DNA of 64,000 bases, taken from Porphyra umbilicalis (taxonomy: Eukaryota; Rhodophyta; Bangiophyceae; Bangiales; Bangiaceae). Shown piece after piece: positions 9,500-20,339 of the stretch. Below the pieces are notes generated by a model. It did not search any database. It had not been told where the DNA came from and worked only from the letters and a program-made list of their open reading frames with translations. Each line of letters starts with the position of its first letter. The first letter of the stretch is position 1. The position numbers and the translations under genes were made by a program. The stretch is from positions 186,001 through 250,000 of the forward strand of contig KV918844.1 of assembly GCA_002049455.2 (NCBI GenBank), given 5' to 3'.

Positions 9500-11470
9500 C
9501 ACCACGCTCTGTACCGCCGTGCGCCTTACGGCAATCAACTGGTTATTCCAAAGTCGCTACGCGAACGCGTGTTGACCCTCGAGCACCACGCAACCGTGGC
9601 CGCCCATCCTGGTATGAACCGGATGTACTACACAATGCGTAAGGCAAACTACTGGCCTTCAATGGTGACGGATATTCATTCGACCATCACCAAATGCACA
9701 ACGTGTGCGCAAAACCGCCTCGCCTTGCGGCGACACACCACGCCCTTGACCCTGTTCCAGGCTACCGAGCCCCTCACGGAGCTATCCGTTGACATCTTTG
9801 GGCCCATCCCGGCCTCCAAGAAGGGCAACCGCTTCATCTTGGTTATCACCGACCGCTTCGCCAAGCTCACCAAGTGCGTCGCCTTGCGGCGAATCACGGC
9901 TATGTCAGTGGCGTCAGCCATCATCGACACGTGGGTGTCAGCCTACGGGCCACCGGACCGGATCCTATCGGACCAAGGGCCCCAGTTCATGTCGAACTTC
10001 TTCATCGCTGTGATGAAAATGCTTGGCATTGAAACGGTTCGCACCACGGCGTATCATCCCCAAACCAATGGGCAAGTTGAACGGTACAACCGTACCATGG
10101 CTACGCAGCTGCGACACTACGTCGCCGACGACCCATCACGATGGGATGAGCTACTCCCGGTAATCACCATGGCGTATAATAGCCAACCACATCGGTCGAC
10201 GGGCATCGCCCCATTTGAGCTTGTTATCCCAAGGCGGATCCCCAACCTCACGGTTCGCAACTTGCCCCCGGGCACTCCGCTTACCAATAAGGGAACGCTC
10301 AAGGATGGGTCACCCCTAGCTCGCAAACGCAAGTTCATGGCCCGCCTGCGCAAGCAGATCCCCATCGTGGTCGAGGCCTTGCGTAAGACGCAACAACGTT
10401 ACAAACGTAACGTCGACCATCGGGTCGCAACCCGCAATGCGGACGTCAAGATCGGCGACTACGTATACACGACCAACCACGATCGGCAAAACAAGCTGCA
10501 AAGCAAAGCCATTGGCCCTTTCGTGGTCGTTGACGCAGACGCGGACGCCTCCACGTTTGTCATTGACATTGACGGCGAGAAGAAACGCGTCAGCAGTGAC
10601 CATGTCACCCCAGCTCCTCGTCCAACGACGATGGACACGGTTCCACACCCGCTGCTAGATGGTCTAGACCAACGCAAGTCACCCCCGGCAACTGCCGATG
10701 AGTATGTGATCGACAAACTCCTAGGCTTACGCCAGACGGGTGACAGCTATAGCGCTAAGGTGCGCTGGTTCGACTACGGGTCGAAAGACGACACCTGGGA
10801 ACCCCTGGAGAACCTCCCCCGCAACCTGGTGGTGCGTTTCCTTCGACAGAAGAAGAAGCATGTACCGGGGTACGAGTGGCAAACGCCAACGCGACGAAGT
10901 CGCCGACAGGCCGGGCTCACAACCGTGGCCAACATCGTCATGGACGCCACGCGGATACCCACTATCCAACATGTCCATGTTACCGGTGATGGAGTTATCC
11001 ATGCCGACGTCGCGTGGACAGAGTCAAGTACAGACGTTGCACTTAAGAAAGTAATTCCTGTTGCGTGGCTCAAGTCCACTCTGCCGTCCATGACGCGCAA
11101 CTTTGCGTATGACCCCCAACTCGCCTTGCGGCATTTCCCTCGGCTGAACCGTGTTTACGGTCCGTACGCATATGTGTGGCCGAAGTCCGCGCAGGCGACA
11201 CTGATCGGGAGCGATCCCCCTGTACCAGTGCTCCCCAACGGGTTTCTGGTACCTCCGGTACAACACTTGGACTCAGTCCTTCGACGCTTGGTAACAAACA
11301 CTGAGGAGGCAACCGTGGTAATACCACAATGGACCAACACCAGTTGGTACGCTACTGCCATACGTGCATGTTTCGAGTACGAAGTGCTTTTATCAGCAGA
11401 CTCAAGGGATGCAAATCCCACACCATGGGCCATGCTGGCGTGCCACTTCCTTCATCGCTACGATGACTGA
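9500..11470 (+). CDS. pol: pol polyprotein part 2: integrase and chromodomain
   Basis: This continues the same frame as the reverse transcriptase part, behind the TAG at 9497-9499. Integrase begins with an HHCC zinc-binding region (H and H near 9584-9615, CTTC near 9697-9710). The catalytic core has VDIFGPIP, LSDQGPQF and HPQTNGQVERYNR (D, D, E). A GPF-type motif follows (AIGPFVVV). A chromodomain near 10700-10860 (YVIDKLLGLR, KVRWFDYG, DDTWEPLENL) would target insertion through histone marks, as in other chromoviruses. After it comes an extension of about 200 residues without recognised domains, ending in TGA at 11468-11470. The product can be made only if the TAG is read through, so this copy is probably defective. 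Confidence 0.88.
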   Translation, partial: HHALYRRAPYGNQLVIPKSLRERVLTLEHHATVAAHPGMNRMYYTMRKANYWPSMVTDIHSTITKCTTCAQNRLALRRHTTPLTLFQATEPLTELSVDIFGPIPASKKGNRFILVITDRFAKLTKCVALRRITAMSVASAIIDTWVSAYGPPDRILSDQGPQFMSNFFIAVMKMLGIETVRTTAYHPQTNGQVERYNRTMATQLRHYVADDPSRWDELLPVITMAYNSQPHRSTGIAPFELVIPRRIPNLTVRNLPPGTPLTNKGTLKDGSPLARKRKFMARLRKQIPIVVEALRKTQQRYKRNVDHRVATRNADVKIGDYVYTTNHDRQNKLQSKAIGPFVVVDADADASTFVIDIDGEKKRVSSDHVTPAPRPTTMDTVPHPLLDGLDQRKSPPATADEYVIDKLLGLRQTGDSYSAKVRWFDYGSKDDTWEPLENLPRNLVVRFLRQKKKHVPGYEWQTPTRRSRRQAGLTTVANIVMDATRIPTIQHVHVTGDGVIHADVAWTESSTDVALKKVIPVAWLKSTLPSMTRNFAYDPQLALRHFPRLNRVYGPYAYVWPKSAQATLIGSDPPVPVLPNGFLVPPVQHLDSVLRRLVTNTEEATVVIPQWTNTSWYATAIRACFEYEVLLSADSRDANPTPWAMLACHFLHRYDD

Positions 11471-11689
11471 CAAGAAACTGCGAAGTTGATACGCCGAGTG
11501 TGCGCGCGAGCGCGGTTGCGGACGAAAATGTCGTACGGACTCTGGTCAGTAATGACCGGGATCCCATCGACCACCTCGGTCGGGCCAACGTGCGCGTAGA
11601 ACGAGCCGCGAGGCTGAGGCGAACATGCATCTCCGGGTCGGTGGACCAAACGACATCGGGTCCGTCACCCGCAACGGCGTGAGCCACGT

Positions 11690-12345
11690 GCGCCGCGCCG
11701 CCGGCAGTTGCCGCCCTTGCCCGCGTTGCCGGCTCTCGACGCCCGCGCCGCAAGGCGAATCGCCCGCGTCGCCGGCCGTTGCCACCCTTGCCCGCGCCGC
11801 AAGGCGAACCGCCCGCGCCGTAAGGCGAATCGCCCGCGCCAACGGCTGTCGTCAACCACGCCGCCAGGCGAGCCGCCCGCGTCGCAGGACAATGCCGCCC
11901 TTGCCTGCGCCGCAAGGCGAATCGCCCGCGTCGCTGGCCGATGCCGCCCTTGCCCGCGCTGCCGGCCCTCGACGCTCGCGCCGCAAGGAGAATCGCCCGC
12001 GTCGCCGGCCGTCGCCACCCTTGCCCGCGCCGCAAGGCGAATCGCCCGTGCCGCCAGGCGAACCGCCCGCGTCGCTGGCCGATGCCGCCCTTGTTTGCGC
12101 CGCGTGGCAAATCGCCCGTGCCGCCAGGCGAACCGCCCGCGTCGCTGGCCGATGCCGCCCTTGCCCGCGCAGCCGGCCCTCGAAGCCCGCGACGCAAGGC
12201 GAATCGCCCGCGTCGCCGGCCGTTGCCGCCCTTTCCCGCGCCGCAAGGCGAACCACCCGCGCCACCGGCTGTTGTCGACCGCGCCGCAAGGCAGAAATTA
12301 CCCGCGCCGCCAGGCAAGCCGCCCGCACCGCCGGGCGTGCCACCC
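11690..12345. repeat. GC-rich imperfect tandem repeat inside the retrotransposon tail
   Basis: Between pol and the 3' LTR is an irregular array of units of the type GCCGCAAGGCGAATCGCC with spacer CCGCGTCGCCGG. The core GGCGAATCGCC is nearly self-complementary, so the RNA would fold into a row of short hairpins. The array is open in several frames on both strands, as expected of GC-rich repeats lacking TA-containing codons, and I do not call a gene in it. A second simple array of CTTGCCGAC/CTTGCCGCC nonamers follows at about 12370-12560. Confidence 0.7.
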
Positions 12346-13241
12346 TTGCCGCCGCCGCGCTTGGCCACCGGGCGCGCCGCCCGCGTTTCCGACCTTGCCG
12401 ACCTTGCCGACCTTGCCGTCCTTGCGCCTTGCCGCCCTTGCCGACCTTGCCTTCCTTGCTCCTTGCCGCCCTTGCCGCCCTGGCCGCCGTCGCCGCCGGG
12501 CTTTCCGCCCTTGCCACCGTCGCCGCCGGGCTTGCCGCGCTTGCCGCCGTGCGCGCCGCCCCCCCCACCCAGCGCAAACCCACACTCACCGGGCCCACCA
12601 CCTCGCGGTGTGCCACCTTGCGGCGGCGCACCCCTACTCAACCTTGCCGTTAGGCCTCAACCTGTGCGCGAGCACGATGACACGGGATGGCCCCGTGCCG
12701 ACAACCGCAGACCCGTACAAGACACGGTGGTCACCGGCCGCAGGGTACGCACCCTCCCCCCCCCCCCCCCCCCCTTCCCCTCGGCAACAAGCGCCCGCGT
12801 CCCGGCTTTCGCCTTCCCGCCGGGGTAGTCAAACCCCGACGAAGCTGGCGCCACACGGCACCGACGATGGTCACCCCAGCACGTGCTGCTCGACGCGCCG
12901 CCGCGAACAAGGGTCTCAACCCTGGCACCCGCGCCCACCTCCGCACCAACGTACCCACACGTGTGGAACCGCCCGCGCCGGCACGCCTACGCGTAAGCGT
13001 CGAGCTGACCCGCAGATCAACCTGCCCGCCACGCACGCACGCGCGTGCGTGATCGGACGGTCGCGGCCGACGCCGGCGAACCGCCACCTCCCCCCAATCG
13101 GGACTGAGCGGCGCGCCCCTTCGCGACTCCCGCCGCCCGGGCAGTTACGCCCGCGCGGGCCCGTAAGGGGCCGCGATCGCCCAATCGGGTTTCACCATCC
13201 TCGGATCTCACCGGGACGGTTCGAATCTCGCGTTGGAGGTA

Positions 13242-13634
13242 TGTAGCATATCTCTGCTACCAATTGGCAATTGGCCACGAGTAGCCCCCTTGACTGGCCG
13301 AATCCACGGACTTGTGTGACTCGGCTTGTGGCACGCCCTTTGGGGGGTTACTTCCGCATTGTTTATTTTTTATTGCTTGTTTGCTTGCCTGTCTTATCTG
13401 TCTGCCGGCACTCATTACGATCGCTTGATCGGATGGTCGATCGACCAGTGCCGTTGTTTGTATTAAACCACCGTGGGTCCGGGGTCGCCGTCGTGGGCAC
13501 CACCCGGCTCCCCATCGGATGCCCTTCAACAAAAGGTCTTCTTCCTCGCCGCGACGGCGATAGAACTCGCTTTATTGCTTGGCTACGGTCGGTCTCAGTA
13601 CACTGGTAATTGAACTAAAGTTATTAATACCACA
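13242..13634 (+). repeat. 3' LTR of gypsy element
   Basis: This second 393-bp copy is identical to the 5' LTR except at 13619. It is followed by the ATCCT target duplication. The sequence just before it (GTTGGAGGTA) is only a weak polypurine tract. Confidence 0.95.
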
Positions 13635-14790
13635 ATCCTGTCCGCACTTGGAACAGTCATCCAAGCATTTGGCGTACTGATCGGCGTCTCGATGGAGCCA
13701 AGGACCCGACACGTCTTGGAGCGTCCCATACTTCGCGTCGAGGGTGGCATGTGCGATGCTAGGCGCCTTTGTGCTTTTGCATTGCAGACATGGCATTGTC
13801 GCGTTCGGGCCTTTGTGCCCTACCACTGTCGTTTGGGACTCAAAGTCTCCCGACAGCAGCAAGCGCACCGGCCGTCGCTCGCCGCGCACATCAAGCCCCC
13901 GCTACAACAACTCATCGATGCGCGGCGAGTGGATGGCCATCATTGCCGACATCTCGGGGTACTCGTCCTTGTTGCACGGGCAAACCGCTGCGAGGATGGT
14001 GTTGCGCGGGTTGTTCGGCCGCTTCTGGTTGACAATACTCAAAACGATTTTCTCCGACCCCGGGTCCCCGCCCTTGTCCAAACCAATGGTCACGTGGACG
14101 TCGGGGACCGTCGGTGGGGGGCGCCCGCCCCAGGCTCCCGGGTCGAAGTTGTCGGGTACGGTCGCGTCGGCTGCCCGCAGCGGTCGATGGTCGCTACCAT
14201 AGACAACCGCTCTACAAAGTGGTCAGCGTCGCAGAGAGCTGTGACTCGCTCTTGAACCGCAAGCGACAAGTTGGCAAGGTGTGCCCCCGTTTTTGTGACC
14301 AAGACCTCCTTGGCAGGAGATGCAGCAAGCTTTCGCTTGGCGTCGCGCAGCACGTGGCGGCTGGCAAGCCCGCTCTTGCTCCCCCCAAGGCCAGCCGCAG
14401 CTTGTTAAGGCAAGACCAGCTCACGCCGAGCTCAAAAACCAATCCAACTTTCTCCCTTAGTGAGAGACTGGCAGCCCCTGGCACTCCACCAGCCATAGTA
14501 CCGGAATCTGAGCCGACGCCCGCCACGTAATTACGGCCAGGGCCTACGACGACACAGGCTGCAGCGAGGTGGCGTCGCGCTGCTGCCCGTCGCTTGTTCT
14601 TCTGGCTTTTCCTAACGACCTGCTTGCGGGGAGAAGCTTGTCGGACTTACACCCTACTTTGCCCGTTTGATTGCCGCATACAAACTTGGTCCTCGTCGCG
14701 TCGCAGCAGGATTGTGGAAGCGATGCGCCACAGGACGTCGTCGTGCCCCGCCTCATCAAAACCCCCTGAAATCATGAATTCCAGGAAGAC
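13635..14790 (-). pseudogene. uncharacterised transposase-like protein, copy 1, central part
   Basis: This is the 5' continuation of the gene ending at 3818. It aligns with copy 2 in order: VVRKSQKNKRRAA, LRLALGGARAG, SPAKEVLVTKTGAHL, FVERL, IGLDKGG..PGSEKI, NQKRPNNPRNTI, AVCPC, LLLSGDF, and GHKGPNATMPCLQCKS with a CxxC pair. Joining 13640 to 4743 with one copy of ATCCT keeps the frame, so the retroelement hit an exon. Other breaks: a TAG at 13902-13904 (minus), a frame change near 14100-14130, one near 14385 at a G6 run, and a stop near 14647. The Asp of LDKGG and the Asp of SGDF are candidate first and second acidic residues. It is clearly a pseudogene. A probable intron acceptor lies near 14780 (TTTCAG before GGGGTTTTGA on the minus strand). 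Confidence 0.75.
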
Positions 14791-14799
14791 ATGACAGCT

Positions 14800-15365
14800 G
14801 GGTGCTGCATCAGAGTGTCCACCGTCCACGACGACATCACCCCCTAGAGCCACGAGAGACGATGGAGGACTCGGTCGACGAAGCCCCCGTACCTGCTCCT
14901 CCAGTCGGCTCACCTGGGCGGCCGCAGATGCGGCCGCCCGCCGAGCATCAGCCTCACTCCGCCTCGCTGCCGCGCATAGGCCACAATCAAAACCGAGGAC
15001 CCGGTCGATTGACCAGTGGAGAAAATAGCGGGGGTCGGGGGGGGTAGTGAAGCAGTCGACGTGACCGGTGCAGGCGCCGCGCGGTGGGCTGTTCGCCGCA
15101 TCCGCGAGTAGCAGGGATCACAGGTGCCGTTTCGGCACCTCGCCGAAGGGAAAGCTGCGACGCGCCGCGCAGACGAGCCAGGTTGGCTGTCTAAGGCCGC
15201 GGTTCGCCATTCTGCCATACCCCCTGTTGGCTTAAGGAAGAGACGATTGCACACACGACACTGGCATGCATGATGGACTCCTACAGAAAACACCAGTGAC
15301 AGGTCCGCCGCCGTGGCCCTGAGTAAGGGTACATAATTTCCATGCAGGGGGCCGGCACAGAACAA
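14800..15365 (-). pseudogene. copy 1, N-terminal exons with Cys-rich region
   Basis: The minus-strand translation near 15065-15270 has CQCRVCNRLFLK, MAEWR, ARCRNGTCDPC and YSRMRRTA. It lines up with the upstream exon of copy 2 (46019-46303), which has LLKQG, MADWR, VAPCK and GVCGRC. Paired Cys residues suggest a zinc-binding N-terminal domain, common in DNA transposases as the DNA-binding part. A short Ala/Arg-rich stretch with a coiled-coil look (SRLEEQVRGLRR, about 14880-14990) follows, probably after an intron. Exon limits are inferred from alignment and GT-AG signals, not proven. Confidence 0.45.
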
Positions 15366-15717
15366 GAGAGCTAGGGAAGGGTGTGCAACGCATCAGAGTC
15401 AGGCATGGTGGTACCAGGTGGCGGCGTGACAACAGGGTCCTTCAGTGATACAGTGCAAAAGGTGTCGCCCGTCACCCGGTGCTCAACTCGAGGGGAAAGG
15501 AGGAGAGCGTACATCTCTCCTGCACCGGTATCAGTCATCACGGGACCCTCCCCAGGGTGACGGTTTCTGAGAGCGGACGCAACCATCAAAGCGGGATCGG
15601 TGACGCCTCTGTGCAAGACGCTTTCGCCGATGAGATGGATGAAGGATCGTGAGTTGATCCACCGTTGATTTTTGGTGGTGGTGCACCCCCCTTAGAGTGG
15701 CCGTGTCGAGCGACGCA
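15366..15717. other. no gene recognised
   Basis: I see nothing with coding character or strong repeats here. It may include the promoter side of copy 1. Confidence 0.3.
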
Positions 15718-15739
15718 GAATTGCGTCGCGACGCAATTC
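15718..15739. repeat. 22-bp perfect palindrome
   Basis: The half-site GAATTGCGTCG is followed immediately by its exact complement. It lies 95 bp left of a 42-bp palindrome. Confidence 0.8.
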
Positions 15740-15833
15740 CGTTTTGGCCACTCATGTTCCTGCACGTTGCAAATCGGCTTTCGGACGGTGCCTGTAAAGT
15801 TCCGACCCAGAAGAGCCACCTTGACTATGCGTG

Positions 15834-15875
15834 CGCAGGGTGCCGGGCCGGGGCGCCCCGGCCCGGCACCCTGCG
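15834..15875. repeat. 42-bp perfect palindrome
   Basis: The arm CGCAGGGTGCCGGGCCGGGGC (here 15834-15854) is followed with no spacer by its exact reverse complement to 15875. It marks the left edge of a GC-rich simple-sequence block. Just before it, at 15805-15827, is GACCCAGAAGAGCCACCTT, which recurs at 46889. Confidence 0.85.
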
Positions 15876-16172
15876 GCCGCCGCCGCCACCACCGCCCGCG
15901 CCCCCGCCCCGGCCCCCGCCGCTCCCGCTGCCCCCGCCGCCGCCGCCGACCCCACCTCCGCCCCCGCCCCCGCCCCGGACCGCGCCGCCCCCGCCGCCAC
16001 CGCCGCCGCCGCCGCCGCCCCCTCACCCGCCCCCGCCCCTGCCCCGGCCCCCGCCCCCACCCCTGCCCCGCGCCCCGCCGCCCCCGCCGCCCCCGCCGCC
16101 GCCCTCGCCGCTGACACCGCCGCCGCGGCCGCCGCCTCCCCCCCCGCCTCCGCCCCGGCCCCTGCCCCCGCC

Positions 16173-16215
<43 letters not shown>

Positions 16216-16430
16216 AGCCGCCTCCCCCGCCCCTGGCCGCGGCCCCCGCCTCTTGCGGCATCCCCTGCAGCTGTCGCCGCTCCCGCCGCTGGCCGCCACT
16301 ACCCCTGCTGGCGCCGCCCCCGCCCCTGTCCACCTTTTCCGCCGCTGGCCGCCGCTCCCGCCGGCGGTCGGTGGCGGCGACCCCGCGGTGGCACGGCGCG
16401 CCGTCGGTGGCGGGTGGCAGGTGTTGGGGT
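15876..16430. repeat. CCGCCC/CCGCCG low-complexity block
   Basis: This is long pyrimidine-rich GC sequence of CCCCCGCC-type units with a CCG microsatellite near 16180-16215. All frames translate to Pro, Ala or Arg runs on one strand and Gly, Ala or Arg runs on the other. The G-rich strand could form quadruplexes. I do not support a gene here. Confidence 0.7.
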
Positions 16431-16596
16431 GGGCGTTCCGCGGCCGTCGGGTGTGGGTGAAGCAGCTGGTGGTGGTGATTGGGTGGGAGCAGCCGGCTGC
16501 GGTAGCAGCCGGCGTCGGTGTAGTATGTTGGTGATACATTCGCCTATACTGTAACTTGTCATGGGCCACGGCTACGTGTGCGCGGGGAGCACAGAG

Positions 16597-16800
16597 CAAA
16601 GCCACCAATGTCGGTCTATCACAACGTGTCTATATTATTGGTGAAACGTGTCTAAGATCGCTTAATAGGCCACAGACAGCTGCGTGTCAATGTGAGCGTG
16701 GCCTATTGAACGTCGATCCACCTCCTCGAATTTAGATAAATCCAACTCCGTTCGATAGTCCGAGTGTCACCAAGAGTCACGATAGAACCATGGATGGCAC
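16597..16800 (+). repeat. dispersed repeat, copy also at 48240-48430 (reverse)
   Basis: This AT-richer segment contains CAACGTGTCTATATT, GAATTTAGATAA and CGATAGTCCG. The same blocks occur in the same order on the minus strand at 48430-48240. The left part (GAGCAAAGCCACCAATGTCGG) also resembles the Harbinger terminal repeat GAGCATTCCCACCAATGTCGG at 20089. It may be the remnant end of a related DNA transposon. Confidence 0.5.
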
Positions 16801-19599
16801 CGATACCATGCATGCATTTAATTCCAGGCACCTACGTGCAATACCCTGGCCTTCAGGGCGGTGGCGCGCTCGGCGACGCATAGATACCGGGAAGCCGGCC
16901 GGTTCCATGGCCGCGAGCACGCACGGGGGCACGTGCAGCCACGTTGCCCTCGAGGGGGGGGTGTGGGGCGGGGAAAGGGGTGCCGCCGCCGCCGCCGCGG
17001 CGGCGGTGGCCCACCGGCGTGGTGCAACGCCTACGGGCGGGCCCGTCACCCCGCCGCGCAGCGCACCTGCGCGCGGCCGACGAGGCGCACGGGCGGGCGG
17101 ATGGGATCGACCACCGCGCGACGGGGCGCCTCTAACCGTGCCGCGAGATGGCGCTAGAAACCGCCGACGTGCCGCCGCAACAGAAGCCGTCGCGCAGGCA
17201 CGATCACCCGCGGGTCATCGCGGGCTCGTCGAACCCCGGAAGTCGCTGCACGCGGTCTCCGCGCGCAACTCGGGGCGGTGGGGGGGGGCAGGGGGGCAGG
17301 CGCCGTCTGGGCCCTGTGACCCTTGTGGCAGGGCAGTCCTTCTCAGCCGCGTAACTCTATTCGCTTTTAGCGTCATCGCGACCCTTCCAACGCTGACACG
17401 CCCTCAGATCCCTGAGGACATGAATGCAGACTGCCACCTCTGAAACGGAGAGCAAGTCCCTTGATCTAAGTATATGTGTGCATCACTACACTTTGAGAGC
17501 ACCCTGTCCTAAAGGCCAGAGAAATGTTGAATTAATTAATGAATTAATTAATGAATTAATCACACTCGGTCGCATGCATTTAACATGCATTTTATGGATT
17601 AATTCGAAGGCCTCCGCTTCCGACGGTCGGGCAAGCGCGACCCGCCGAGCTGTCTTGCGCACCGGCCAGGTCCCCATGGCTTGGGGTGGTTATCTCAGAT
17701 AAAATGGCCTCGGATTGATCGATGCGAACTTTATCTTTCGTTATCTCACCTGCCTCCGTCAACCAGGGAGCATCTTTGAAATCTGCCGTTTGATTCTTGC
17801 GGCCAGGGATCATCCACGTGGTGACACGGAACGGGGGCCTGTTCAGGCTACTCATTCATCGTTAAATCCACATTTCAGTAGCCAAGTCCCAGTACAGTCC
17901 ATCTCATCTTCACGCTTCTGCACTAAGCCGATTTTCAGCTTGACCTCGTCTTTGTCGCACGAGCTGCCACGACCTCAAAGGGGCGAAACAAGGACTCCAT
18001 ACTGCTGCCGCGCCCTGTGGCACCAGCTAGCACGTCGGCGATGGTAACGACGGTGCCAGCCGCTCGCTTCGCCGGCAGCAACAGGCAAAAACTCCTCCCC
18101 CCCCGCTCCATACCCCGTCGCGCCAAGAGTGGCGGCTGACCGACAGACGTGCCGCTCTGGAGCTGCCGGCGTCACCGCTGCGGCTGCGGCCGGTGAGAGC
18201 ACGGAACCGCCCGCGCAACTAGAGGTCGGGAGATACACGGCGCTCGTCGGGCTGCACAATGGTAGGCAGTGACGGCCGGGTCGGCCCTTTGGCGGTGCGT
18301 TGGGCCCAGCCGCCGGGCCGACGTCCGGCGGGCAAATCACCGCTGAAACCGTCGGTGGAACCAGGGACAGTCAACAGGCTGCTCGAGACAAACCGCCGGC
18401 GTCGGTGGGTATGCCAGCGACGGGAGCTGTTGGCAACGCCGCGGCCATCGCGGTTGCGGCAAATGTGGTATGCGGCGGCCGTGGCTGTTGTGAGGTACCC
18501 CACACGAACGCGCCGTCCGCGTGTCGTATGTCCGCACACGAGCACGCCGTCCGCGTGCTTGCGCTTCAACCTGGGCTAGATGGATGATAAAGGAATGCCT
18601 CGTCTTCTCCACTGCTCCGGGGCTAGTCCCCGCTGCAGTCAGCTATATCCTCTCAAGGCGGTTCCCGCAGCCCTCAGTCGGACCCCTCGCCCCGCTTCTC
18701 TCACTCGCCTGTCCTGGACTCGTGCCTCGTCCTGCACTTTCCTCTCATCCAGGCGCACGCCGCTGCGCCGACCGACCGACAGCCTCGCCTGCTCCCTCAC
18801 CGGCAGGTGAGGCTACCCGCGTCCCTCGGCCAGCCACGCACACCTATCCCTCCCTGTCAGCACTCATGCTGCTCGGGTCCTCTCCTCGCATCCTGGTCCC
18901 GGTCGCTCGTACTGCTGGCTGATACCAGACTAGGGGGAACACGGTGTACGTTCTCCCCCTTTCCTGTCCTTGTCCGACAACAGTGGCGGCAGTCTTCTGT
19001 GAGAGCTTGGTCAATGGAGCGCGCCCCCGGCTCGACTGCGCTTGCGTGTGCTCGTCCTCACCTGTCGTAGCTAGTCGCAGATGAGAAGGTAAACGCTCTG
19101 CCTCTTCCCTACGCCCGGGTCTAGCCCCCGGGGCTCGACATTATGTATGCCACCCTCGCGGCATTCCGTCTCTAGCCCGCCCGCACTCATGCAGCACGTA
19201 CAGGCCGCACACCCCGTGCGGACCCGCTCATCCCGGGGCGTGCACCACGTCCGTCCCGCGACGGACGGGCAGCAGATGGGGGGCGCCACCTGTGTGGCGT
19301 CGGTCATCGGCCACTGCCGCCCGTCGTCGCACCTCATCCGACAAATCCGTCAGCATGGTGCTCTGTGTGGGCGCCCAGGTTGGAGTACAGTAGCGGCAAC
19401 TCTGGGCCGCCTGCAAGCGCCTGGAGCTCCTTCCTAGTAGTGAAGCATGATGGCGCGGGAAAAAGAACAATGGTGAGGCAGTTCAATTACGTACACTTCG
19501 CAACAAACGTGGGTGGCTGAAACCGTCCGCACTTGCCGCCGTGGCCACCACCGCAGCGCTGCCGCTGCCGCTCGGCTGGGGCTGGGGGGGGGGGAATCC
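16801..19599. other. 2.8 kb without a supported gene
   Basis: A GC-rich part (about 16930-17340) contains a CCGCCG microsatellite. A short AT-rich tract at 17529-17560 repeats GAATTAATTAAT. The rest is moderate GC with only short open frames, none with recognisable motifs. Confidence 0.35.
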
Positions 19600-19607
19600 C
19601 CAACCCG

Positions 19608-20021
19608 CTAGCAGCGGTCATTTTGGGCTGGCCCCTTGGACATGGAGCCGGCGGCAGCACTGATGGCAGCACAACGGTTGCTGAGAACAACTGGGGGGCG
19701 GGGTGGGACGGCAGTGGTGGCGTCAGCGACGGCAGCCGCGGCAGCGGGGGACGTGCTCGTGGCGGTTGTGCGCCACGCAAAGCCACACGGCACGCCACTG
19801 CAGGGCTTCGGCCACCTGACTGTCGCTGCCCGGGAGGGCGGGGGGACGGCGACGTGGCTGCCGCGGTAGACGTGCTGCTGCTGACGCTGCCGGCGACCAC
19901 TGCCGCCACAACTGCCGTCGTCGCCGCAGCCCCGACAGTGGCGGGTGTGCGCCGCGCGCCGCAGGCCGGGTCGGTCGGCGCGCCGCTGACTGCAGCCGCC
20001 GCGTTGCCTGCCCCGCCACAA
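19608..20021 (-). other. possible membrane-anchor coding fragment
   Basis: The minus-strand translation of the frame ending near 19487 includes a hydrophobic run (TVGAAATTAVVAAVVAG) followed by Ser/Thr- and Pro-rich sequence. It resembles a signal or anchor segment of a GC-rich gene, cut off at the left end of the Harbinger element at 20089. I recognise no family and the coding status is doubtful. Confidence 0.2.
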
Positions 20022-20289
20022 TTATTCATTAATCGATGTGAAAGAAGGTCAATACGAAAATTATTACCAACACGTGGCAATTCTATAAGAGCATTCCCAC
20101 CAATGTCGGGCCAACGCCATATTGGGCACACGTTGCAGAAACGTGTCTCAAATTCGCCGTTGGCCAGTTCTCGGGGCGGGTAACAATGTCGAACGTGCAC
20201 GCGGCGTTGCCAACGGAGGTCAAGCGAGTTAAAACGCGAATGTACTTGCATCCGATTCGGGGTCGGAGCCGTTGGCCCCAGGGCCATCG

Positions 20290-20339
20290 AGTTGCCAACG
20301 GAGCCTCCGTTGGCAACTCGTTGGCCCTAGGGCCAACGG
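20290..20339. repeat. two adjacent palindromes in the Harbinger left subterminal region
   Basis: GAGTTGCCAACGGA and its complement (3-nt spacer) occupy 20290-20320. The perfect palindrome CGTTGGCCCTAGGGCCAACG occupies 20320-20339. CGTTGGC-type motifs recur near the right end (about 28060-28210) and could be transposase-binding sites. Confidence 0.7.

Larger units (their letters stand above)
4744..13634 (+). mobile_element. complete Ty3/gypsy LTR retrotransposon, chromovirus type
   Basis: The element is 8891 bp with two 393-bp LTRs (4744-5136 and 13242-13634) that begin TG, end CA and differ at one visible position (5121 C versus 13619 A). A perfect 5-bp duplication ATCCT flanks it (4739-4743 and 13635-13639). 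The order is 5' LTR, primer site, gag, protease, reverse transcriptase, RNase H, integrase, chromodomain, a 1.8-kb GC-rich repeat tail and 3' LTR. Integrase after RNase H defines the Ty3/gypsy order, and the chromodomain places it among chromoviruses. The near-identical LTRs point to recent insertion. The insertion splits transposase-like copy 1 inside a coding exon. Internal defects (a TAG in pol and a changed RNase H residue) suggest this copy cannot move by itself. Confidence 0.95.

Noticed and set aside
11352..12653. Collagen-like or Pro/Arg-rich proteins in the retrotransposon tail
   Set aside because: Open frames occur in several frames on both strands of a tandem repeat; there is no sign of a start, domain or conserved frame.
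15586..16608. Gly/Arg-rich minus-strand protein
   Set aside because: The frame is the complement of a C-rich simple-sequence tract and contains perfect palindromes; no protein-like segment is seen.
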